Source: Spirochaetota bacterium (GTDB lineage Bacteria; Spirochaetota; Spirochaetia; Treponematales; Treponemataceae). Taken from it: DNA of 5,177 nucleotides. The stretch lies in NCBI GenBank assembly GCA_022704725.1, contig JAKJFV010000141.1, positions 1-5,177 on the forward strand, given 5' to 3'. Shown here one piece after another: positions 1 to 5,177 of the stretch (position 1 is the first letter of the stretch; each line of letters starts with the position of its first letter). The position numbers and the translations under genes were made by a program. Under the pieces are notes generated by a model. It did not search any database. It saw only the letters and a program-made list of their open reading frames with translations, and was not told the origin of the DNA.

Positions 1-398
1 CCTGTTTCCGGCTCATGAATATCTTTGTTAACACGTATTCTGGAAGCATATTCTTCATGATCAAGAACCGGTCCCTGTGCGCTCACAGTTCTCAGCTGGA
101 CTCCTGCAATAATGCTCGATGCCCCTGCTTCATGCTGTACTATATGAGATGAATCATCGAGTACGACTTCCTGACCCCTTCTGCAATGGGTAAATAAGGC
201 TAATTGGTTGCCGAATGTGCCGGAAGGAACAAATATAGCAGCTTCTTTTCCTGTTAAACTGGCTGCATACGATTCAAGTTCAATAGTTGTAGGGTCATCA
301 CCATAAACATCATCTCCAACTGCTGCATTTTTCATAGCCTCTCTCATTTGGTCGGTAGGCCAGGTAACTGTGTCGCTTCTTAAATCAATGAAATTCAT
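1..398 (-). CDS. ltaE: Low-specificity L-threonine aldolase, N-terminal part (cut by window edge)
   Basis: This is a PLP-dependent cytosolic enzyme of the beta-eliminating lyase/threonine aldolase family, which cleaves L-threonine or L-allo-threonine to glycine and acetaldehyde. About 132 codons are visible. The protein opens with MNFIDLRSDTVTWPT, continues with MREAMKNAAVGDDVYGDDPT (the family hallmark GDDVYG), then the cofactor phosphate-binding loop FVPSGTFGNQ and the segment DDSSHIVQHEAGA, whose His and Glu lie near the PLP ring in known structures. The PLP-binding lysine, expected near residue 200, lies beyond the window, so completeness cannot be judged. The ATG at 398-396 is chosen because family members begin almost exactly here and an in-frame TAA lies at 413-411. 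No Shine-Dalgarno sequence precedes it. The gene is divergent from the deaminase homologue, with 76 bases between the start codons. Family assignment is secure; substrate stereopreference cannot be read from sequence. Confidence 0.93.
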   Translation of the reverse strand, partial: MNFIDLRSDTVTWPTDQMREAMKNAAVGDDVYGDDPTTIELESYAASLTGKEAAIFVPSGTFGNQLALFTHCRRGQEVVLDDSSHIVQHEAGASSIIAGVQLRTVSAQGPVLDHEEYASRIRVNKDIHEPET

Positions 399-407
399 AA
401 TAATGCT

Positions 408-436
408 ATATTACATTATTTTAGTAATGACGGCAA
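408..436 (-). promoter_or_regulatory. Putative sigma-70-type promoter of the threonine aldolase gene
   Basis: On the minus strand TTGCCG (436-431) matches the -35 consensus at four of six bases and is followed after exactly 17 bases by TAATAT (413-408), a four-of-six -10 match. A start about seven bases downstream would fall near 401, leaving almost no leader before the ATG at 398. A second possible -10, TAAAAT (425-420), lacks a good -35 partner. The call is by inspection only. Confidence 0.35.
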
Positions 437-455
437 TCACGTAGCGTGTTATACT
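427..455 (+). promoter_or_regulatory. Putative sigma-70-type promoter of the adenine deaminase homologue
   Basis: ATGACG (427-432, four of six -35 bases) and TATACT (450-455, five of six -10 bases) are separated by the ideal 17 bases. Transcription would begin near 462, giving a leader of about 13 bases that contains only the ribosome-binding site. That leaves no room for a purine riboswitch. The small inverted repeat CACG-TAG-CGTG (438-448) sits in the spacer and could be an operator half, but it is too short to weigh much. The -35 box overlaps that of the divergent threonine aldolase promoter. Confidence 0.5.
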
Positions 456-462
456 TTACATA

Positions 463-468
463 AAGAGG
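463..468 (+). promoter_or_regulatory. Ribosome-binding site deciding the GTG start at 475
   Basis: AAGAGG ends six bases before GTG at 475-477, a normal Shine-Dalgarno spacing. It supports the GTG start: there is no competing upstream start, and the protein from this point (MQKITGSLVDIHTKQIF) aligns with the usual beginning of adenine deaminases. Confidence 0.7.
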
Positions 469-474
469 TTCATT

Positions 475-2133
475 GTGCAGAAAATTACGGGCAGCCTTGT
501 CGATATTCATACAAAACAAATTTTTCCGGCAAGTATAGAGATTAATGATGATGGAAAAATTCAGCGCATACAAAAAGACTTGTCAATACTCTCTGTATCC
601 TTAAACGAAGCAAAAAAAATACCCTACATTCTATGCGGTTTTATTGATTCTCATATACATGAAGAATCAAGTTTTTTAATACCCTCAGAATTTGCCCGTG
701 TAGCACTTTCACAGGGAACTATTGGAGCTGTTACCGATTTTCATGAGATAGTGCATGTATTGGGTATTAAAGGCTTTGATTTACTAAAAAAAAACTGCGA
801 AGATCTTCCCTTTTATTTTTCCACCGGGGCGCCCTCCGAAGAGGTTGAAGGCCGGTATACCTTATCAGATATTGAAAAATTATTAGCTCGAGCTGATATA
901 AGTCATCTGGGAGAGATAAATGATTTTCCTGGTGTATTGATTGAGGATGAGAAGGAACTGCTCAAAATAAAATATGCCGAACAATATAAGAAGCCTGTTG
1001 ACGGCTGTGCACCCGGATTATCAAAGAATAACCTTGTTAAATATTATTCTGCTGGAATTAGCACTGATCACCGCTGTATAAGTTATGAAGATGCGGCAGA
1101 AAAGCTTTCTTTGGGTTGTAAGGTTCAGCTTATGCTTAATTCATGCGGAGACAGCATAACGGACTATATACCTTTAATAAATGAATTTGAAGATTCAATC
1201 ATGCTGTGTTCAGAGACTGAATCATGTTTCACAATGACGAAGGGATACATAAGAAATGCTGTTGTACGGGCGGTAAAAAATGGGGCAGACTTATTTTCTG
1301 TACTGCGCTGCGCAAGTCTTAATCCGGTACTGCATTACGGGATGCCTGCGGGTTTATTAAGAGAAGGGGATTCTGCAGATTTTATAGTTGTCAATAATCT
1401 GGAAGATTTTTCTTTATTGCATGTATACATTAAGGGAAAGTGTATTTACTCACACGAAGAACCCTCCCGTTTCCCTGCTCAATTTAAAGATTCTTTGACC
1501 GCAGTGAATGATTTTTGCACAAAACCTGTTCATCCGGACAGTTTATTAATTCGATCTCCAAAGAAAACTGTAAAAGTCCATACAATATGCTGTTATGACG
1601 GCGAAGCAAGTACCATGCACAAAAAAATAATGATGACTTCTTACGGAGGCTATTTAAGCAGCATGCCGGAAATTGACTGCCTTAAGCTTGTCTATTATTC
1701 ACGCTACGGCACCTTTAATCCTCAAGCTGCTTTTGTTCAGGGATTTAACTTGAAGGAAGGCGCCATTGCGATGTCGGTCTCTCATGATGAACATCATATT
1801 ATAGCCTTTGGTGTTTACGATTCTGATATTGTCAATGCTGTGAACCGTGTAATTGCATTACAGGGAGGAATAGTTTTCATACAGGATGGGCAAATCATTG
1901 CAGAATTGGCTCTTCCGCTTGCCGGAATAATGTCTTTAGAATGTGCCGAAACGGTGATTGAAAAAATTCAAAAACTAAAAAATACACTAGCTGTATTCGG
2001 GTGCCCCTTATCAAAACCTATAACAACATTGTCGAACCTTGCCTATACTGCAATGCCCGTTTTAAAAATTAGCAGTAAGGGTTTATTCGATGCTGCATCT
2101 CAAGAATCAATTTCACTAATTAGCCTTGAATAA
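475..2133 (+). CDS. Adenine deaminase family protein with altered catalytic motifs
   Basis: The family (amidohydrolase superfamily, Ade) converts adenine to hypoxanthine and ammonia in purine salvage. The 552 aa length is normal. Residues 1-52 form the N-terminal beta-sandwich part. CGFIDSHIHEESS (54-66) carries the metal-binding HxH (H60, H62), followed by TDFHEIVHVLG (87-97) and GEINDFPGV (147-155), whose E148 is the expected strand-4 metal ligand. H199 in STDHR is the strand-6 His. The C-terminal Ade domain is clear: GFNLKEGAIAMSVSHDEHH (423-441), AVNRVIALQGG (455-465), AELALPLAGIMS (476-487) and GCPLSKPITTLS (509-520). Against the consensus as I recall it, the strand-5 His of DGHAPGL is C178, the strand-8 Asp-Asp of CSDDKHP is E247-T248, REGS is MLNS (220-223), TDHE is TDHR, and PSCVPAT is PSEEVEG (120-126). 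The frame is intact. Family membership is secure, but adenine deaminase activity is doubtful, so I give no gene symbol. Confidence 0.85.
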   Translation: MQKITGSLVDIHTKQIFPASIEINDDGKIQRIQKDLSILSVSLNEAKKIPYILCGFIDSHIHEESSFLIPSEFARVALSQGTIGAVTDFHEIVHVLGIKGFDLLKKNCEDLPFYFSTGAPSEEVEGRYTLSDIEKLLARADISHLGEINDFPGVLIEDEKELLKIKYAEQYKKPVDGCAPGLSKNNLVKYYSAGISTDHRCISYEDAAEKLSLGCKVQLMLNSCGDSITDYIPLINEFEDSIMLCSETESCFTMTKGYIRNAVVRAVKNGADLFSVLRCASLNPVLHYGMPAGLLREGDSADFIVVNNLEDFSLLHVYIKGKCIYSHEEPSRFPAQFKDSLTAVNDFCTKPVHPDSLLIRSPKKTVKVHTICCYDGEASTMHKKIMMTSYGGYLSSMPEIDCLKLVYYSRYGTFNPQAAFVQGFNLKEGAIAMSVSHDEHHIIAFGVYDSDIVNAVNRVIALQGGIVFIQDGQIIAELALPLAGIMSLECAETVIEKIQKLKNTLAVFGCPLSKPITTLSNLAYTAMPVLKISSKGLFDAASQESISLISLE

Positions 2134-2148
2134 GGCAGCCTGCTAAAT

Positions 2149-2180
2149 AAAAAAACAACCCTGAAACTAATTCAGGGTTG
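2149..2180 (-). terminator. Rho-independent terminator of leuS
   Basis: A perfect 10-bp stem is formed by CAACCCTGAA (2156-2165) and TTCAGGGTTG (2171-2180) around a five-base loop. On the minus strand the stem is followed directly by seven T residues (2155-2149), the classical intrinsic terminator form. It begins 34 bases after the leuS stop codon. In the plus direction the stem is followed by CCGATAATCGG with no T tract, so it is a poorer terminator for the convergent deaminase homologue. Confidence 0.85.
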
Positions 2181-2214
2181 CCGATAATCGGAGTAAATAT
2201 TGGATTCTGCAGTC

Positions 2215-4851
2215 CTATTTTACTACAATGTTTACCAATTTGTTCGGTACTGCAATTACCTTTACAATCTGTTTTCCGTCAATAAATTTTTTAGCACCCT
2301 CGGTTTCAAGGGCTGCTTTTTCTATAATTGAGGTAGGAGAATTCATAGGAGTTTCAAATTTATCTCTAATTTTACCATTAACTTGTACAACAATCGTACA
2401 CTGGTTATCTATGCAGTATTCTTCATTAAACGAAGGCCATACTTCATAGCTGATGGTTTTTTTATGCCCAAGCTTTTCCCATAGTTCTTCCCCCATGTGA
2501 GGTGCATACACTGAGACGAGCTTAACAAAATCTGTCCATAAAGAGCGCGGAATGCTGTCCATTTTTGTAACATCGTTAATAAAAATCATCATTTGACTGA
2601 TGGCAGTGTTAAAATTAAGGTTTGCAGTATCTTCGCTTACCTTTTTGATAGTCTTATGAAGCAGTTTTCGTATGTCTGTAAGGGTTTCGTCATTCAGGCT
2701 GCGGTCATCAAGCGGTTTTTCGCTTACTGCCCAGATTCGTTCAAGAAATCTATTTACGCCGATGAGCCCTTGTGTACTCCAGGGTTTTGAAACTTCAAGA
2801 GGTCCCATAAACATTTCATACATACGCACAGAATCTGCACCGAACTCTTTAATCACATCATCAGGGTTTACAACATTCTTTAACGATTTTGACATCTTTG
2901 CTACAACACGCTCTAGTTCTTCGCCAGTTTCGTTATCAATGAAAATACCGTTTTCTTTTTCTGTAACGTCGTCTGTAGGTACAAGAGTCTTATTCTTTCT
3001 TTGGAAAGCATAAGAGGTTATCATTCCCTGATTTACCAAACGCTGGAAGGGTTCTATTGTATTTACTACGCCTAAATCATAGAGAACCTTGTGCCAGAAC
3101 CGTGCATATAACAGGTGCAGAACAGCATGCTCAGCCCCTCCAACATACAGATCGACCGGCATCCAGTAACTAATAGATTTTTGGGATGCAAATTCTTCTG
3201 TATTTGCAGGATCTAAATATCGCAAATAGTACCAGCACGAACCTGCCCACTGGGGCATGGTATTTGTCTCGCGTTTGGCGCTTCCGCCGCAGACGGGGCA
3301 GGTACAGTTAACCCAATCATCTATGCCTGCAAGCGGGCTTTCTCCTGTTCCCGTCGGCTGATACGTTTTTACATTCGGCAATTCAAGGGGCAGATCTTTT
3401 TCTTCAAGCGGAACACAGCCGCATTTTTTGCAGTGAACTAAGGGTATAGGCTCTCCCCAGTAACGCTGCCGGCTGAAAACCCAGTCTCTAAGCTTATAAT
3501 TTACCGCTTTTTTACCGATTCCTTTTTCTGTAAGCCATGAAATAATTGAAGGAATAGTTTGTTCTGTTTCCAATCCGGTAAAAGTACCGCTGTTAATGGT
3601 ATAGCCGTCGGCAGTTGTGCATTCACACAGTTCGGTAAAAATAGCAGGGAATTTTTTTATTAATTCTGCATAAGAAGCCGGGTCTTGAGCTGCCTGTTTC
3701 AATACTGTGCATCCTCCAAGACTCTCAACTTCATCCTTTGAGGCAACAACTTTTATGATCGGAAGATCAAATTTTTTAGCAAAAGCCCAGTCTCGGTCGT
3801 CATGAGCAGGAACAGCCATAATTGCCCCTGTTCCATAAGAAATAAGAATATAATCAGATATCCATATTGGAATGCTTTTTCCGTTTACAGGATTGACCGC
3901 ATATGAACCGGTAAAAACACCTGTTTTATCTTTAGCAAGATCTGTTCTTTCCAAATCGCTTTTTTTTGCAGCTTGTTCAATATAGTCTTCTACAGCCTTT
4001 TTCTGAGAGTCTGAAGTTAGACTTTTTACCATGGGGTGTTCCGGTGCAATTACCATATAGGTCGCCCCGAAAAGGGTGTCTGCACGAGTTGTGTAAATGA
4101 GGAGACTTTCATTTGACGGTTTTCCGTCTTTATCTGCAATCGGGAAAGAGACTTCGGCTCCCTCGCTTTTACCAATCCAGTTTTTCTGCATCAGCTTAAC
4201 CGATTCGCTCCATTGTAAGCCCTCAAGATCTTCGAGCAGGCGGTCGGCATAAGCGGTAATTCTTAAGATCCACTGGCGTATAGTTTTTCTTGATACAGTT
4301 TCACCGCAGCGGTCGCATCTGCCGTCTTTAACTTCTTCGTTAGCAAGTCCTGTTAAACAGCTTGGACACCAGTTAATCGGTGTTTCTGCCTCATATGCCA
4401 AGCCTCGTTTATAAAGCTGTAAAAATATCCATTGAGTCCAGCGGTAGTAGTCGGGAGTGCAGGTGGAAACGCAGCGGTCCCAGTCATATGAGAATCCGAA
4501 AGACTTTATCTGCTGTGTAAAGTGTTCAATGTTTGCATTTGTTGTTGTGCTCGGATGCGTTCCTGTTTTTATTGCATAATTTTCTGCAGGAAGACCGAAA
4601 GCATCATAGCCCATTGGATGAAGAACGTTGTATCCGTTCATACGAAGGTAGCGGCAGTAAATATCTGTTGCAGTATAGCCTTCCGGGTGCCCTACATGGA
4701 GTCCCTGTGCTGAAGGGTAGGGAAACATATCGAGGACATACCGTCTTTTTTCCTTAGGAAATGAAGGATCTTCTATTACCTTAAAAGTTTTGTTTTTTTC
4801 CCAAAAAGATTGCCATTTAGGCTCAATTGTTTCAAAAGGATATTTTGCCAT
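2215..4851 (-). CDS. leuS: Leucyl-tRNA synthetase (bacterial type)
   Basis: This cytosolic class Ia aminoacyl-tRNA synthetase charges tRNA-Leu with leucine (EC 6.1.1.4). Numbered from the chosen start, it has 878 aa, typical for bacteria. The HIGH-type signature is HVGH (52-55) in DMFPYPSAQGLHVGHPEGYT. Zinc-binding cysteine pairs appear at C162/C165 with C179/C182, and at C474/C477 with C518/C521. The CP1 editing domain has TTRADTLFG (254-262) and GTGAIMAVPAHDDRD (340-354), where D351 corresponds to the conserved editing Asp. NTMPQWAGSCWYYLRY (530-545) and the KMSKS loop (652-656) complete the catalytic core. The anticodon-binding helical domain follows, and the C-terminal tail is VVQVNGKIRDK to NIVVK. 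An in-frame TTG at 4881 would add ten residues (MFRFFLRYTI), but the ATG at 4851 is preferred: GAGG (4864-4861) lies at proper spacing and the family starts MAKYPFETIE. No break is seen. Confidence 0.98.
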   Translation of the reverse strand: MAKYPFETIEPKWQSFWEKNKTFKVIEDPSFPKEKRRYVLDMFPYPSAQGLHVGHPEGYTATDIYCRYLRMNGYNVLHPMGYDAFGLPAENYAIKTGTHPSTTTNANIEHFTQQIKSFGFSYDWDRCVSTCTPDYYRWTQWIFLQLYKRGLAYEAETPINWCPSCLTGLANEEVKDGRCDRCGETVSRKTIRQWILRITAYADRLLEDLEGLQWSESVKLMQKNWIGKSEGAEVSFPIADKDGKPSNESLLIYTTRADTLFGATYMVIAPEHPMVKSLTSDSQKKAVEDYIEQAAKKSDLERTDLAKDKTGVFTGSYAVNPVNGKSIPIWISDYILISYGTGAIMAVPAHDDRDWAFAKKFDLPIIKVVASKDEVESLGGCTVLKQAAQDPASYAELIKKFPAIFTELCECTTADGYTINSGTFTGLETEQTIPSIISWLTEKGIGKKAVNYKLRDWVFSRQRYWGEPIPLVHCKKCGCVPLEEKDLPLELPNVKTYQPTGTGESPLAGIDDWVNCTCPVCGGSAKRETNTMPQWAGSCWYYLRYLDPANTEEFASQKSISYWMPVDLYVGGAEHAVLHLLYARFWHKVLYDLGVVNTIEPFQRLVNQGMITSYAFQRKNKTLVPTDDVTEKENGIFIDNETGEELERVVAKMSKSLKNVVNPDDVIKEFGADSVRMYEMFMGPLEVSKPWSTQGLIGVNRFLERIWAVSEKPLDDRSLNDETLTDIRKLLHKTIKKVSEDTANLNFNTAISQMMIFINDVTKMDSIPRSLWTDFVKLVSVYAPHMGEELWEKLGHKKTISYEVWPSFNEEYCIDNQCTIVVQVNGKIRDKFETPMNSPTSIIEKAALETEGAKKFIDGKQIVKVIAVPNKLVNIVVK

Positions 4852-4859
4852 TATTGTGT

Positions 4860-4865
4860 ACCTCA
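4860..4865 (-). promoter_or_regulatory. Ribosome-binding site deciding the leuS start at 4851
   Basis: TGAGGT on the minus strand ends eight bases before the ATG at 4851-4849. It follows a run of eight T residues (4872-4865). The site lies inside the ten-codon extension that a TTG start at 4881 would translate, which favours the shorter protein. Confidence 0.65.
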
Positions 4866-4918
4866 AAAAAAATCTGAACAAATTACAGGCCCGCGGCCGT
4901 ACTTTGTATAATTTACGC

Positions 4919-4935
4919 CTGTCCTCTTAGGACAG
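4919..4935. repeat. Inverted repeat at the predicted leuS transcription start
   Basis: CTGTCCT and AGGACAG are perfect 7-bp arms around a three-base centre (CTT on the plus strand). The element lies just downstream of the best leuS -10 candidates, so it could be an operator in DNA or a hairpin at the 5' end of the leuS transcript. It shares bases 4919-4922 with an alternative, longer-range pairing (4917-4922 with 4885-4890). Confidence 0.6.
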
Positions 4936-4936
4936 T

Positions 4937-4976
4937 ATTATTTAAAAGTATATCATATTGGACAATGCAGGTTCAA
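4937..4976 (-). promoter_or_regulatory. Putative leuS promoter, two overlapping versions
   Basis: Two reasonable sigma-70-type arrangements overlap on the minus strand. The first is TTGTCC (4965-4960), 17 bases, then AATAAT (4942-4937). The second is TTGAAC (4976-4971), 18 bases, then TATACT (4952-4947). They predict starts near 4930 and 4940, giving a leader of roughly 80-90 bases before the leuS ATG. A weaker -10-like TATACA (4910-4905) has no good -35. I cannot decide between them by eye. Confidence 0.45.
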
Positions 4977-4994
4977 CCGGTAGAAGGCTGGTTG
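4974..4994. repeat. Imperfect inverted repeat between the divergent leuS and chrA promoters
   Basis: CAACCGG (4974-4980) pairs with CTGGTTG (4988-4994), with one G-T type mismatch and a seven-base centre. It overlaps the upstream -35 candidate for leuS and is about 12 bases upstream of the -35 box proposed for chrA. No T tract follows in either direction, so it is not an intrinsic terminator; an operator role is possible but unproven. Confidence 0.35.
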
Positions 4995-5003
4995 TATTTA
5001 TCT

Positions 5004-5024
5004 CTGTTGCCCAAAAAACAACAG
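5004..5024. repeat. Perfect inverted repeat over the chrA promoter
   Basis: CTGTTG (5004-5009) and CAACAG (5019-5024) are perfect 6-bp arms with a nine-base centre, CCCAAAAAA. The repeat covers the -35 box and most of the spacer of the proposed chrA promoter, the position expected for a repressor operator. No regulator gene is visible in the window to pair with it. Confidence 0.45.
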
Positions 5025-5035
5025 CATACTATAAT
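5007..5035 (+). promoter_or_regulatory. Putative promoter of the ChrA-family gene
   Basis: TTGCCC (5007-5012, four of six -35 bases) is followed after 17 bases by a perfect TATAAT (5030-5035). Transcription should start near 5042. This puts GAGG at 5037-5040 outside the transcript and would leave the ATG at 5043 leaderless, which helps to choose the downstream start at 5067. Confidence 0.6.
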
Positions 5036-5066
5036 CGAGGTCATGAAATTATCAGGTAAAAGATAT

Positions 5067-5177
5067 ATGAGGGAGCTTTTATCGATGTTTGCCGTTTTTG
5101 TAAAAATAGGTACGGTGACCTTCGGCGGAGGGCTGGCGATGCTGCCCATCCTGGAAAGAGAACTTGCAGAAAAAAGA
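5067..5177 (+). CDS. chrA: ChrA-family chromate transporter, N-terminal fragment (runs off window)
   Basis: The first 37 residues from this start read MRELLSMFAVFVKIGTVTFG followed by GGLAMLPILERELAEKR. The phenylalanine-lysine-isoleucine-glycine, TFGGG and AMLP motifs are the characteristic opening of the CHR (ChrA) family of inner-membrane anion transporters, which export chromate or carry related anions such as sulfate. Only the first membrane segment is present, so single- and double-domain forms cannot be told apart. Three in-frame ATG codons compete. The one at 5043 has GAGG only two bases away and probably sits at the transcription start. The one at 5067 has CAGGT at nine bases and matches the usual family N-terminus. 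The one at 5085 has GGGAG at nine bases but trims the first helix. The gene is divergent from leuS. Family is fairly sure; substrate is inferred from the family only. Confidence 0.82.
   Translation, partial: MRELLSMFAVFVKIGTVTFGGGLAMLPILERELAEKR

Noticed and set aside
438..448. CACG-TAG-CGTG inverted repeat as a definite operator
   Set aside because: Four-base arms are too short to claim; kept only as a remark within the promoter entry.
456..474. Purine riboswitch in front of the deaminase homologue
   Set aside because: The predicted leader is only about 13 bases long, and no conserved purine aptamer elements occur between the divergent starts.
2181..2191. Small palindrome CCGAT-A-ATCGG beside the terminator
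   Set aside because: The one-base centre prevents a stable hairpin, and a five-base arm pair is expected by chance at this scale.
2672..3013. Open frame of 113 codons on the plus strand inside leuS
   Set aside because: It lies wholly antisense to a strongly conserved leuS region containing KMSKS, has no recognisable motif and no good ribosome-binding site. It is a shadow of leuS, as are the shorter plus-strand frames at 2228-2449, 2593-2790, 4522-4713 and 4533-4757.
4852..4881. Ten-codon N-terminal extension of leuS from TTG at 4881
   Set aside because: The extension encodes MFRFFLRYTI, not found in the family as I know it, and it contains the ribosome-binding site for the ATG at 4851.
4865..4900. 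Intrinsic attenuator upstream of leuS, or a T-box
   Set aside because: The GGCC hairpin or the 4917-4922/4885-4890 pairing is separated from the eight-T run by 12 or more bases, and no T-box core sequence is present.
4965..5066. Longer chrA reading frame from ATG at 4965
   Set aside because: The frame is open, but it runs through the promoter and two inverted repeats, lacks a spaced Shine-Dalgarno and reads unlike a ChrA N-terminus (MQVQPVEGWLYLSLL).

Overview
The window is AT-rich (roughly 40% GC by eye) bacterial chromosomal DNA with four protein-coding genes and short intergenic gaps. I see no rRNA, tRNA, CRISPR array, insertion sequence or prophage gene. The leucyl-tRNA synthetase is of the bacterial type, and its N-terminal wording resembles spirochaete (Treponema-like) enzymes as I remember them. 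That assignment comes from recall, not a search, and is only moderately secure.

Layout from left to right. Positions 1-398, minus strand: the N-terminal part of a low-specificity L-threonine aldolase, cut by the window edge. Positions 399-474: a compact divergent promoter region. Positions 475-2133, plus strand: an intact adenine-deaminase-family protein of 552 aa, starting at GTG. Positions 2134-2214: a convergent gap with a strong hairpin terminator oriented for the leuS transcript. Positions 2215-4851, minus strand: a complete leuS (878 aa). Positions 4852-5066: a divergent regulatory region of about 215 bases, rich in inverted repeats. Position 5067 (possibly 5043 or 5085) to the window end, plus strand: the first residues of a ChrA-family chromate transporter.

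The genes do not form one operon: every adjacent pair is divergent or convergent, so each probably has its own promoter. leuS is housekeeping, threonine aldolase belongs to glycine/threonine metabolism, the deaminase homologue belongs by family to purine salvage, and ChrA is an anion transporter. No shared pathway is evident.

The most unusual feature is the adenine deaminase homologue. Its fold-defining motifs and C-terminal domain are intact, but several catalytic motifs are changed: the expected metal-binding His on strand 5 is Cys178, the strand-8 Asp-Asp is Glu-Thr (247-248), and the Arg-Glu-Gly-Ser, Asp-His-Glu and Pro-Ser-Cys-Val motifs are altered. The undamaged reading frame, good ribosome-binding site and recognisable promoter argue against a dying gene. 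It may be a repurposed enzyme or a pseudoenzyme. A second point of interest is the leuS/chrA intergenic region, which holds three inverted repeats and a possible pair of mutually exclusive hairpins in the leuS leader.
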